From Chloroflexota bacterium (GTDB taxonomy: Bacteria; Chloroflexota; Anaerolineae; Aggregatilineales; Phototrophicaceae), in assembly GCA_009841405.1 (NCBI GenBank), contig VXLV01000145.1, forward strand, positions 1 to 40,874: a stretch of DNA of 40,874 bases. The letters run 5' to 3'. Each line of letters starts with the position of its first letter. Within the stretch, counting starts at the first letter, position 1. Positions 19,315 to 27,401 of the stretch are shown in pieces. A program made the position numbers and the translations under genes. The notes under the pieces were generated by a model. The model was given only the letters and a program-made list of their open reading frames with translations, was not told the origin of the DNA and did not search any database.

Positions 19315-20394
19315 ATGACTCGTCCGCCTCATACTTCCCCGCCTGATCCGCCGGACGACTTTGGCAGTTGGGATTTTGCGGCGCAAAAAGCGCTGTATCT
19401 TGAGCTGGCGACGGGCGCGCTACATCAGTGGGGTTTCACCGTTGATGCGCTCGATTGGCTAGCCTACAGCAGCAATGCTGTATTCGCCCTGCGGGCGGCT
19501 GGGGCGCGCTATGTGCTGCGGCTGAGCCTGGCGGGCCGCGTCAAGGAGTCGCGCTTGCGCTCGGAGCTGGAGTGGCTGCGGGCGATCAGGCAGGGGACGG
19601 ACTTGGCCGCGCCCGATCCGGTAACGCTCCGCGTAGGCGGCGAAGAGCGGCTTTACGCCCTGGCGTCGCATGAGAGCTTGCCGCCGCCGCATCGCGTCTT
19701 CTGCGTCTTGTTCCAACATATCGAGGGCCAGCGCAAATCAGCACGTGAGTTGAACCCGGCCGACTGCCGGCGAATCGGTCGCTACCTGGGCAGACTGCAT
19801 TTAGACGCTCAGTTTGACCCGCCCGCCGGTTTTGATCGGCCGCGCCTGGACTGGCGGGGGCTGTTCGACGCGGAGTCGCCATATCAATCCGCCGCCGAAA
19901 GTCTCCCGCTCGCGGCCCGTCAGCGTGATGTTTTCGCTGATGTTGCGGCGCGTGTGGGCCAGGTCATGGCGCGGCTGGATGGCGAGCCGGCGAGTTTCGG
20001 CTTGATCCACGCCGACTTGCTTTCGAAGAATGCGCTGTTTCGACCCGATTCCGTCGCGGCCCTTGACTTCGAATACAGCGGCTGGGGGTACTTCAATTAC
20101 GATCTGGCGCCGCTGCTCTGGGAGTTGCGAGGCGAGCGGACGGCGGACGGCGCGCGCCTGGAAGACGCGCTGCTGGATGGCTATCGGTCGGCGCGTCCAG
20201 ACGCCCAGTTAGACTGGGAAGCGCTGGAAGCCTTTATCGCCGCGCGGCAGTTGGCGTCTTGCCGGTGGCTGCTGCAGAACCGGCATCATCCGAATGTGCG
20301 GGCCGCGGCGCCTGATCTAATCCGCCAGCGCGCGGCTGAGCTGGAACAGTACCTCCGTAGCGGCGAATTGAGGCGCCAGTCGCCGACCTTGTGA
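19315..20394 (+). CDS. phosphotransferase, APH/choline-kinase fold
   Basis: 359 aa, cytoplasmic. The N-lobe contains YVLRLSL and a YALASHESLPPPHRVFCVLFQHIEGQ stretch typical of APH-family kinases. The catalytic loop is LIHADLLSKNALF (HxDxxxxN), followed by ALDFEYSGWGYFNYDLAPLLWEL, the metal-binding DFE segment. Members phosphorylate homoserine, choline, aminoglycosides or sugars. Homoserine-kinase-like relatives would fit a bacterium with an aspartate pathway, but nothing here proves it. An upstream TTG (19276) is in frame; the ATG at 19315 is preferred. The MFS gene begins 26 bases after the stop. Confidence 0.85.
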   Translation: MTRPPHTSPPDPPDDFGSWDFAAQKALYLELATGALHQWGFTVDALDWLAYSSNAVFALRAAGARYVLRLSLAGRVKESRLRSELEWLRAIRQGTDLAAPDPVTLRVGGEERLYALASHESLPPPHRVFCVLFQHIEGQRKSARELNPADCRRIGRYLGRLHLDAQFDPPAGFDRPRLDWRGLFDAESPYQSAAESLPLAARQRDVFADVAARVGQVMARLDGEPASFGLIHADLLSKNALFRPDSVAALDFEYSGWGYFNYDLAPLLWELRGERTADGARLEDALLDGYRSARPDAQLDWEALEAFIAARQLASCRWLLQNRHHPNVRAAAPDLIRQRAAELEQYLRSGELRRQSPTL

Positions 20395-20420
20395 AGACGC
20401 CTGAATAAAAGGGATGCTGG

Positions 20421-21674
20421 ATGCTGACCCGATACCGGGCTTTTAACCCCGATGCCTACAAGCTATTCATGCTGATGACGGCGGTGCAGTCGGTCGCGCT
20501 GACGACGGTGTTCACCATCAATCTGGTCTACCAGGTGCGGCAGGTCGGTTTGAATCCGCTGCAGTTGGTCCTGGTCGGCACGACGCTCGAGCTGACGGCC
20601 TTCCTGATGGAGATTCCTACCGGCGTTGTCGCCGATGTCTACAGTCGGCGACTGTCGGTCATCCTGGGCTTCGTATTGCTGGGCATCGGCTTTCTGGTGG
20701 AGGGGAGCCTGCCGCTCTTCGAGGCGCTGCTGGTCGCGCAGGTCATCATGGGCTTGGGCTACACGTTTCTCAGCGGCGCGAGCTCGGCCTGGCTCGTAGA
20801 CGAGATCGGGGCGGAGCGGGCGGGCGGCGCTTTTCTGCGCGCGGCGCAAGTGGCGCAGGTGGCGAGTTTCATGGCGATCTTCGTCAGCGTGGCTCTGGCC
20901 AGCATCAGCCTGCAAGTCGCCATCATCGCCGGCGGCCTTATGCTGCTGCTGCTGGCCGGGCTGCTGGTTCTCGCCATGCCCGAGCGCGGCTTTCAGCGCC
21001 GACAATCGGATGAGCGCGAAACCTGGCGCGCGCTATTCTCGACTTTGCGCGAAGGCGTCACGCTGATCCGCGGGGGGCGCGTCCTGATGCTGATCATGCT
21101 GGCTACGATCATACACGGCGCATTCAGCGAGGGCTTCGACCGGCTGTCAGTCGCGCATATCCTGGCGAATTTCAACTTGCCGCCGCTGGGGCAGATCAAC
21201 GAGATCGCCTGGTTTGGCATCATCAGCGCGGTGTCGATGCCGCTGAGCATCGGCGCGACCGAAGTCCTGCGGCGGCGCCTGGATCTGTCAGACGGGCGCC
21301 TGGTGGCCAAGACGCTGATGCTTGTTTACATTGTGATGATCGGCAGCGTCTTGCTCTTCACGCTGGGCGAGAGTTTCGCGCTGATCCTGCTGGGCTTGTG
21401 GTTGACGCAGGCGGCGCGGCAAGTGCGCAATCCGCTCATGGAAGCGTGGATCAATCTGTATGTCGAGTCGGATGTGCGCGCGACCGTCCTGTCAATCCAG
21501 GGCCAGGCGGACGCGCTCGGCCAGATCGCCGGCGGGCCGGCCGTCGGCGCTGTCGGTCTCCTGTCGTCCGTTCGCGCGGCCATATCCGCTTCCAGCCTTC
21601 TGCTGCTGCCCATTCTGCTGGTCTTTCGACGGACGCTGCAGGAAGACCTGGCCGCCAAGGGCAAAGGCGACTAG
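20421..21674 (+). CDS. MFS transporter (paralog A)
   Basis: 417 aa, about 12 helices. It carries an MFS motif-A variant in the first half (EIPTGVVADVYSRRLSVILGFVLLGIGF) and GLGYTFLSGASSAWLVDEIGAERA in helices 4-5. The C-terminal end has a RATVLSIQGQADALGQIAGGPAVGAVGLLSSVRAA-type region. The same landmarks recur in the same order in the MFS gene at 22518-23753, so the two are paralogs. The substrate is unknown; drug/metabolite efflux is the usual guess. It follows the phosphotransferase gene after 26 bases. Confidence 0.88.
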   Translation: MLTRYRAFNPDAYKLFMLMTAVQSVALTTVFTINLVYQVRQVGLNPLQLVLVGTTLELTAFLMEIPTGVVADVYSRRLSVILGFVLLGIGFLVEGSLPLFEALLVAQVIMGLGYTFLSGASSAWLVDEIGAERAGGAFLRAAQVAQVASFMAIFVSVALASISLQVAIIAGGLMLLLLAGLLVLAMPERGFQRRQSDERETWRALFSTLREGVTLIRGGRVLMLIMLATIIHGAFSEGFDRLSVAHILANFNLPPLGQINEIAWFGIISAVSMPLSIGATEVLRRRLDLSDGRLVAKTLMLVYIVMIGSVLLFTLGESFALILLGLWLTQAARQVRNPLMEAWINLYVESDVRATVLSIQGQADALGQIAGGPAVGAVGLLSSVRAAISASSLLLLPILLVFRRTLQEDLAAKGKGD

Positions 21675-21754
21675 GCGCGTTTGCCGCGCTTCGCAATCTT
21701 CCGCCGGACACAGTAGAATGGCCGTCATTGTCGATGATGTGCCTTGGAGGCCGA

Positions 21755-22480
21755 ATGAGCGCGCAAGAGATGCTGAAGGAACTTGAAGATTTCGATACGC
21801 CCTCAATTACCAATGTTGTGGCGACATACCCCGATTCTCCGCTCTGCCTGGGTCTGTACAACCCGTGGAGCGAGAATTGGTACACGGACCAGACGATCCG
21901 CTGTATGTACCCCGAGCTTGGGCGCCGCGTGGGCTACGCCGTCACCTGCGTCTATGGCTTGCCGGATCCGAATTATTCGCGGCTGAGCTTCCTGGATGTG
22001 CTCGACGCGATGGAAGCCTCGCCGCGGCCGACCGTGCTAATCATTCAGCAGAAGTTCCCGCCGGAGATCGCGGGCAAGGTTGGGCTGGCGGGCGGCAACA
22101 TGGTCTCGGCGATGAATGCGCTTGGCTGCGTCGGTCTGATATCCAACGGGCCCTCGCGCGATTTGGATGAGATTCGCGAGATGGACTTCCAGTATATGCT
22201 TAGCGGCGTGACCGCGGGGCACGGCGCGATGGCGGTGCAGGCGGTGAATGTGCCGGTGTCCGTCGGCGGCATGGACGTGGCGCCGGGCGAGTTGATCCAC
22301 ATGGATGAAAATGGCGCGTGCAAGTTCCCGGCCGATCAGCTGGAGGCGGTGCTGAAGAATGTGCGGGCGCTGCGTCAAGAAGAAGCGGCGCGGATGAGCG
22401 CGCTGCAAGCGGCCAAGTCAGCGGCGGAACTGCGCGCGATATTCGGCGGGCACAGCTACGGCGATGGTGACGATTTGTAA
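21755..22480 (+). CDS. RraA-like / HMG-aldolase-fold protein
   Basis: 241 aa. The family core is recognisable: FDTPSITNVVATYPDSP at the N-terminus, a glycine-rich segment GLAGGNMVSAMNALGCVGLISNG, and the RD pair in PSRDLDEIREM. GGMDVAPGELIHMDENGACKFPADQLEAVL follows. Members include 4-hydroxy-4-methyl-2-oxoglutarate/oxaloacetate aldolases and the RNase E regulator RraA. Because no RNase E is seen here, a metabolic lyase is more plausible. The ATG at 21755 has GGAGG (21746-21750) four bases upstream. The open frame extends to 21398, but that part is a shadow of the MFS gene. It sits between two paralogous MFS genes. Confidence 0.83.
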   Translation: MSAQEMLKELEDFDTPSITNVVATYPDSPLCLGLYNPWSENWYTDQTIRCMYPELGRRVGYAVTCVYGLPDPNYSRLSFLDVLDAMEASPRPTVLIIQQKFPPEIAGKVGLAGGNMVSAMNALGCVGLISNGPSRDLDEIREMDFQYMLSGVTAGHGAMAVQAVNVPVSVGGMDVAPGELIHMDENGACKFPADQLEAVLKNVRALRQEEAARMSALQAAKSAAELRAIFGGHSYGDGDDL

Positions 22481-22517
22481 TTCTGTGACATGCGGCAGGA
22501 CGCCTTAGCCCGCCGGC

Positions 22518-23753
22518 ATGAACCCCTCTCGACGCCGCGCCCGGCGCGCGTATTATGTCTTCCGCACCGTGGCGCCCTTCGCCTTCGCATTGTGGCTGGC
22601 GATGGCGAATCTCTATTTCGCGACCGCCATCACCGCGGATCCCTTTCGGCTGGCAATGCTCCTGGTGGTCTTGGAAGCCTCCAGCTTCGCATTCGAGACG
22701 CCCACCGGTCTCATCGCCGACAGCTTCAGCCGCAAATGGTCGATGGTCATCGGCTATCTGATTTGGGGCGGGGGCTTTCTGCTGCAGGCCTTTGTTCCGA
22801 TATACGAAGTGACGCTCGTGCCGCAGGCGATCTGGGGCTTGGGTTTCACCTTCGTCAGCGGCGCGCCGGAGGCCTGGCTGGTTGACGAGTTGGGCCAGGA
22901 AGAAGCATCGGCGCTTTTCCTGCGCGGCGCCCAGATCGGTCAAGTTAGCACGCTGCTGGGCATCGCCGCTTCGACTGCGCTGGCAACGCTGCATCTGGCG
23001 CTGCCAATCGCACTGGGCGGGGCGGCTACGATACTGCTGGCGGCGCTGCTGGCGATTATCATGCCAGAAGAAGGATTCCAGCCGGCCGGGGCAAGGGGCT
23101 TGGCATTCGCGCAATTCCGGCGGACGCTATCCGCTACGATCCGGCTGGTGCGGGAACGGGCAGTCTTGCGGGCAGTAGTCATCATCGGGGTGGTCATCGG
23201 CAGCTCCGTTGGCGGTTTTGACGCTATGTACGCGCCCCATATCGTACAGGATTTCGTATTGCCGGTCTTCGAGCCCGAAATCTGGTTCGGATTGCTGCTG
23301 GCCGGCGTGACCTTGCTGACCTTACCCTTGCTAGAATTGACGAAACGGCGGCTCTGGCATGAGCGTCAATCGACCACGACTGCGATTCTGGCGGCGTTTG
23401 CCGGCGGGACTGTAGCGGGCAATCTGGTATTCGCCTGGACGCCATCATTCTACATCGCTGCATTGGCGTTCTGCGTGAGCCAGGTTTTGCGCACAGCGAC
23501 CAAGCCGCTCTTCATGATCTGGATCAACCGCCAGGCGCCGTCCGAGATCCGCGCGACGGTGATATCGCTGTACTGGCAGTCCAATGCCCTGGGGCAGATC
23601 GCCTTCACGCCGCTGCTGGGCGCGCTGGGCTCGCTGTCGTCGCTGCGGGTGGCCTTGTCCGCGGCCAGCCTGGCGCTGTTGCCGGTCATTCCGATCTACC
23701 GCCGCCATCGCGTTGACGACGGCGAGGCGAAGGATTCAGTTAGTCAACTTTAA
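22518..23753 (+). CDS. MFS transporter (paralog B)
   Basis: 411 aa, about 12 helices after a basic start (MNPSRRRARRAYY). Landmarks match paralog A at 20421-21674: ETPTGLIADSFSRKWSMVIGYLIWGGGF, GLGFTFVSGAPEAWLVDELGQEEA and RATVISLYWQSNALGQIAFTPLLGALGSL. Specificity is unknown. It starts 37 bases after the RraA-like stop, so the APH, MFS, RraA-like and MFS genes read as one plus-strand series. Confidence 0.88.
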   Translation: MNPSRRRARRAYYVFRTVAPFAFALWLAMANLYFATAITADPFRLAMLLVVLEASSFAFETPTGLIADSFSRKWSMVIGYLIWGGGFLLQAFVPIYEVTLVPQAIWGLGFTFVSGAPEAWLVDELGQEEASALFLRGAQIGQVSTLLGIAASTALATLHLALPIALGGAATILLAALLAIIMPEEGFQPAGARGLAFAQFRRTLSATIRLVRERAVLRAVVIIGVVIGSSVGGFDAMYAPHIVQDFVLPVFEPEIWFGLLLAGVTLLTLPLLELTKRRLWHERQSTTTAILAAFAGGTVAGNLVFAWTPSFYIAALAFCVSQVLRTATKPLFMIWINRQAPSEIRATVISLYWQSNALGQIAFTPLLGALGSLSSLRVALSAASLALLPVIPIYRRHRVDDGEAKDSVSQL

Positions 23754-23815
23754 CAATAGACGATTGCTAATGTGTACAATGAAGGCAAGGGCCAAGGGAG
23801 ACTCAGAAGAAGACT

Positions 23816-24679
23816 ATGATTGGCAAACGGGTATTAATCACCGGCGCGACCAACGGCATCGGTAAACAGGCGGCGCTTGAACTGGCACGGATGGGCGCGG
23901 CGGTAGTCATCGTCGGCCGCGACGAAGTCAAGACGCGCAAAGTCAGCATCGACCTCAAGACTTTGAGCGGCAACGCCGATATTGACCTGGCTGTCGGCGA
24001 TCTGTCTTCTTTGGCGGAAGTGCGCCGCATCGCCAGTGAGTATCGCGATACATACGGACGCCTGGATGTGCTGATCAATAATGCCGGCGCTTCATTTTCC
24101 ACTTACCAGCAATCGGTTGACGGCTATGAGATGACCTTTGCGCTCAATCACTTTAGCTATTATTTGCTCACCAACTTGCTGCTGGACATCATGACGCTCA
24201 CCGCGCGCGAACACGGCGAAGCGCGCATCATCAACGTATCGTCCAGCGCCCACGGCTCCGCCGGCGCGGGCGGATTGCGCCTCGCCGATACGCAAGATCC
24301 AAGCCGGTTCAGAGCCTTTCGCGCCTACGGCGGCAGCAAGCTGGCGAATATCCTCTTCACGTATGAGCTGGCGCGCCGCCTTGAAGGCACGGATGTGACG
24401 GTCAACGCCGCGCATCCGGGCCTGGTGAATACGGGCTTTGGCGACAATATGACCGGCATCATGCGGCCGCTCTTCAAGCTGATGAAGACCATTGCCGGGC
24501 GAACGCCGCAGAAAGGCGCGGAGACCTTGATTCATCTTGCGGTCGCGTCCGAGGTCGCGGGAATCAGCGGCAAGTACTGGTTCGACAAGAAGCAGTTGCG
24601 CTCAAGCGAGATATCCTACAGCCGCGACCAGCAGACGGCGCTCTGGGAATTCAGCGCCAAGGCGACCGGGGCCGGGTAA
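23816..24679 (+). CDS. short-chain dehydrogenase/reductase (retinol-dehydrogenase-like)
   Basis: 287 aa Rossmann-fold NAD(P)-dependent oxidoreductase. The cofactor motif is TGATNGIG and the structural motif is NNAG. The catalytic Ser lies in INVSSSAHG and the catalytic YxxxK in AYGGSKLAN. HPGLVNTGF is the usual post-catalytic segment. VVIVGRDEVKTRKV at the end of the second strand places a basic residue where NADPH-preferring members have one. The substrate is unknown. The ATG at 23816 has GAAGAAG just upstream, and a TACAAT hexamer (23775-23780) may be its -10. Its 3' end converges on the DUF952 gene with a seven-base gap. Confidence 0.9.
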   Translation: MIGKRVLITGATNGIGKQAALELARMGAAVVIVGRDEVKTRKVSIDLKTLSGNADIDLAVGDLSSLAEVRRIASEYRDTYGRLDVLINNAGASFSTYQQSVDGYEMTFALNHFSYYLLTNLLLDIMTLTAREHGEARIINVSSSAHGSAGAGGLRLADTQDPSRFRAFRAYGGSKLANILFTYELARRLEGTDVTVNAAHPGLVNTGFGDNMTGIMRPLFKLMKTIAGRTPQKGAETLIHLAVASEVAGISGKYWFDKKQLRSSEISYSRDQQTALWEFSAKATGAG

Positions 24680-24686
24680 GCCAGGA

Positions 24687-25052
24687 TTAGGGCAGGTCGT
24701 CGGGAAAGGTATAGCCGTCGTCGGTTTCAACCAGAGCGAGAATCTCCACCACCGCGTCCGGATTCAGCGGACCGTAGAGATGCGGGAAACTAGCCTCGCT
24801 CAAGGTCAGTGCGGCTGACTCGGGCTGCGGATGCGCCGGCGTTTCCCAGCGCAGTTCCGACTTTAGCCTGCATTCGTCGATGCTGAGCAACAGCAGGTCC
24901 GCCTGGCCGCGGTAGAAGTCATTGGCCACGGACAAAATCTGGGCGCGCGTGGAGCAGTGGATGAAGCCTTCGGCCGCCAGCGACGCCGGGCGGTAAATGC
25001 CGCGCCGCTGAGCCTCATGCCAGGCATCGCGCTTGACGATGTGATAGATCAC
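24687..25052 (-). CDS. DUF952 family protein
   Basis: 121 aa. The family pattern is clear: IYHIVKRDAWHEAQRRGIYRPASLAAEGFIHCSTRAQILSVAN, then LLLLSIDECRLKSELRWE and FPHLYGPLNPDAVVEI. The conserved His and Cys in FIHCST suggest a binding or catalytic pocket. The function of the family is not established. Translation starts with GTG at 25052, overlapping the TGA of the upstream PLP enzyme (GTGA), so the two are coupled. Confidence 0.88.
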   Translation of the reverse strand: MIYHIVKRDAWHEAQRRGIYRPASLAAEGFIHCSTRAQILSVANDFYRGQADLLLLSIDECRLKSELRWETPAHPQPESAALTLSEASFPHLYGPLNPDAVVEILALVETDDGYTFPDDLP

Positions 25053-26173
25053 GCGAGCGCTTGCTGCAGGTCGGCGATAAGATCGGCCGGGTGCTCGAGG
25101 CCAATGGAAACGCGCAGCAGATTGGCCGGCGTGCTCGAACCCTCTTCGATGGATTCGCGGTGCTCGATCAGGCTGTGCGTCCCGCCGAAGCTGGTGGCGC
25201 TGGTGAAGAGTTCGAGGCGGTTCACCAGGTCAATAGCGGCTTGTCGCCCGCCGCTCACGAGGATCGACATCAGCCCGCTGCCGAGGCTCATCTGGCGCAG
25301 CGCTAAATCGTTCTGCGGGTGGCTGGGGTGGTGGGGGTAGAGAACGCGCTCGATCTTGGGATGCTCGGCCAGGAAGCAAGCGACTTGCAGGGCGTTCTCG
25401 CTGTGGGCGCGGACGCGATACGAAAGGCTTTGCAGGCCGCGCGCCGCCAGCCAGCAATTCATCGGCGACAGCACGCCGCCGCCGATCCGCACGAGGCGCA
25501 TGACGCGCTCGGCCAGCTCGTCATCCTCGGCAAATATGATGGCGCCGCCCAGGACATCATGGTGGCCGGCGATGTATTTGGTCAAGGACATCACCACAAT
25601 ATCAGCGCCAAGCGCGATGGGGTGTTGCGCCACCGGCGTGGCGACGGTGTTATCGACCAGCAGGGCGGCGCCCGCTTCATGGGCGATCTCGGCGATGGTG
25701 GCGATATCCGCCAGGCGGATCAGCGGATTGGTCGGCGATTCCAGGATGACGAGTTTGGTCGTTGGCCGCATGGCCGCGCGAACCGCGCTCAGGTCGCTCA
25801 TATCGACATAGGTCGTCTCCAGGCCCCAAGGCGCGAAAAACTCGTTGAGTTGAACGCGGATGCCGAAGTACATGTCGTCGCTGGAGACGATATGATCGCC
25901 CGGGCGCAGCGCCTGAAAGATCGTCAGCATGGCCGCCGAGCCGCTGCTGACCGCGTGGGCGACGGCCCCGCCCTCAAGCCGCGCCAGGGTCGCCTCGAGC
26001 GCGGCGCGGTTAGGATTCTGCCAGCGGGTGTAGATCAGCTGGTCCGGGGGATGGTCTTCGCCGGTCGTCTCGTACTCGAAGGTCGTGCTGAGTGAGATCG
26101 GCGGCACGATCGCGCCGCTGGTTGAATCGGTATCGGCATTGTGTACCGCCAGGGTTTCCGGTCGGGGGCTCAT
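25049..26173 (-). CDS. Cys/Met metabolism PLP-dependent enzyme (cystathionine gamma-synthase/lyase type)
   Basis: 374 aa, cytoplasmic fold-type I PLP enzyme of transsulfuration. Hallmarks are the N-terminal PPISLSTTFEY, YTRWQNPNRAALEATLARLEGG and SSGSAAM. The PLP lysine is in VMSLTKYIAGHHDVLGG near residue 195. The substrate-binding stretch SATSFGGTHSLIEH and the C-terminal LLRVSIGLEHPADLIADL complete it. Gamma-synthase and gamma-lyase cannot be separated by eye. An upstream start at 26209 exists, but the ATG at 26173 has GGAGG close before it. It is coupled to DUF952 and lies 1.2 kb from the sulfurtransferase-sufE operon, so sulfur genes cluster here. Confidence 0.9.
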   Translation of the reverse strand: MSPRPETLAVHNADTDSTSGAIVPPISLSTTFEYETTGEDHPPDQLIYTRWQNPNRAALEATLARLEGGAVAHAVSSGSAAMLTIFQALRPGDHIVSSDDMYFGIRVQLNEFFAPWGLETTYVDMSDLSAVRAAMRPTTKLVILESPTNPLIRLADIATIAEIAHEAGAALLVDNTVATPVAQHPIALGADIVVMSLTKYIAGHHDVLGGAIIFAEDDELAERVMRLVRIGGGVLSPMNCWLAARGLQSLSYRVRAHSENALQVACFLAEHPKIERVLYPHHPSHPQNDLALRQMSLGSGLMSILVSGGRQAAIDLVNRLELFTSATSFGGTHSLIEHRESIEEGSSTPANLLRVSIGLEHPADLIADLQQALA

Positions 26174-26288
26174 GCGGCCTCCTCTTCGCGTCCAAATAGT
26201 CGCCGCCAATCATAGCGGCTAGCGTTCGCCCCCGCCAGGCGTCGGCGAGAAATGCCTTAGAATCAGGCGCGTTTCCGCCGGTTCGGCG

Positions 26289-26294
26289 TATACT
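26289..26294 (+). promoter_or_regulatory. possible -10 hexamer for the GNAT gene at 26363
   Basis: TATACT lies 68 bases before the ATG in the divergent gap 26174-26362. No clear -35 was found. The minus-strand promoter of the PLP enzyme must also lie in this gap and was not identified. Confidence 0.3.
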
Positions 26295-26362
26295 TTGAAT
26301 GAAAGCGCGTTCTACGCGGGAAATCTTTTCGCGAGGGCGACGCGGAAGAGGGGAGGCGGGCC

Positions 26363-26890
26363 ATGCCAGACATGCTAGTTAAGCTCTACGACATTCCGGA
26401 GTTGGCGCCTGCGCTCGCGCGGCAGCGGGAGACGGGCGTCACGATCCGGCGCGGCATGCCGCCGGAGAAGTTCCTGACGCTTCCGTGGATCGGCCAGCAT
26501 TTCAACCAATACTGGGTGTCGGAAGCAGATGTTGCTTTCGCGGCGCATCCGCCGACAATCTTCCTGGCGCATCGCGGCGAGCAATTGCTGGGATTCGCTT
26601 GTTACGATACCGCGCTCAAGAACTTCTTCGGGCCGACTGGCGTGGACGAGGCGGAGCGTGGCCAAGGCATCGGCACGGCGCTGCTGCTGGCTGCCTTGCA
26701 TGCCATGCGCGCGGACGGATATATGTACGCCATCATCGGCTGGGCCGGGCCGGTCAGCTACTACGAGAAAGCGGTGGGCGCTGCGGTCATCCCGGATTCG
26801 GAACCGCCGGGCAGCTACCGCGGAATGCTGGGCACGAACGCTATTTTCAATGAGGGCGCGCCGGCTGATTCATTTTTGGAGGCGCCTTGA
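26363..26890 (+). CDS. GNAT-family N-acetyltransferase
   Basis: 175 aa. The acetyl-CoA-binding loop is canonical (RGQGIGTALLLAAL), preceded by LGFACYDTALKNFFGPTGVDE and followed by a strand and GPVSYYEKAVGA. The N-terminal ITIRRGMPPEKFLTLPWIGQHF-like segment differs from the simplest GNATs. The substrate is unknown. The ATG at 26363 has GGAGG six bases upstream. Its stop is one base from the sufE stop on the other strand (convergent). Confidence 0.87.
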   Translation: MPDMLVKLYDIPELAPALARQRETGVTIRRGMPPEKFLTLPWIGQHFNQYWVSEADVAFAAHPPTIFLAHRGEQLLGFACYDTALKNFFGPTGVDEAERGQGIGTALLLAALHAMRADGYMYAIIGWAGPVSYYEKAVGAAVIPDSEPPGSYRGMLGTNAIFNEGAPADSFLEAP

Positions 26891-26891
26891 G

Positions 26892-27335
26892 TCAGGCGGG
26901 CTTCAGACGCCGCCTGGCCTGGAAGACGACGGCGTTGACCAGTTCGGTTAAGCCGCGTCCTTTGCCCATGGAAATGTCCCGGCCGAAGAACGTGAAGACG
27001 ACTTCGCCGTTGATGGCGGCTACCTGCTCCAGGGGCGCGCCGCTGCACGATTGCTCGAGGATGGCGCTCATCGCCATGGCCGACAAGCCCTGCGGATTCA
27101 GTACGTCAAAGTAAAAGTCAAGCGTGCCGTCGTCGCGGTCCAGCGCCCAGACGAAAGCCTCCGATTCACAGCCGATGACGCGCTGCGCCTCGTCGTAGGG
27201 TTTCGTGGCGATGGACGCCGGCACCGGCTGAAACTCGTCGGCGATGTCGATCAAGAAATCAACGCGATCTTCGCGCGAAGTGACAAAGCCAAAATCGTCC
27301 AGGTATTCTTGCAGTTTGGGCGGGTATTCTGCCAC
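26892..27335 (-). CDS. sufE: SufE-family sulfur acceptor protein
   Basis: 147 aa from the start chosen here. SufE proteins accept a persulfide from a cysteine desulfurase and pass it to Fe-S cluster assembly. The active-site Cys56 is in RVIGCESEAFVW; EYLDDFGFVTSREDRVDFLIDIADEF and the C-terminal FFGRDISMGKGRGLTELV are typical. The frame opens at an ATG at 27389, but its first codons form a perfect hairpin (27363-27385) and it lacks a ribosome-binding site. The GTG at 27335 has AGAGG five bases upstream and gives the usual family length. It is downstream of the sulfurtransferase gene in the same operon, which is preceded by the Cys leader attenuator. Confidence 0.92.
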   Translation of the reverse strand: MAEYPPKLQEYLDDFGFVTSREDRVDFLIDIADEFQPVPASIATKPYDEAQRVIGCESEAFVWALDRDDGTLDFYFDVLNPQGLSAMAMSAILEQSCSGAPLEQVAAINGEVVFTFFGRDISMGKGRGLTELVNAVVFQARRRLKPA

Positions 27336-27362
27336 TATGGCCTCTAGCGAAGCGCCGGCTTC

Positions 27363-27385
27363 GGGGAAGAGGCGCGCTCTTCCCC
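27363..27385 (-). other. perfect hairpin between the sulfurtransferase gene and sufE
   Basis: A 9-bp perfect stem (27363-27371 with 27377-27385) and a five-base loop, 16 bases after the sulfurtransferase stop. There is no T-tract. It may be a processing or stability element, or a weak internal terminator that tunes sufE expression. Confidence 0.55.
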
Positions 27386-27401
27386 GCATTGCCGCTGCTG
27401 T

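Noticed and set aside
21398..21754. N-terminal extension of the RraA-like frame
   Set aside because: It overlaps the end of the MFS gene in another frame; the ATG at 21755 with GGAGG upstream matches the family start.
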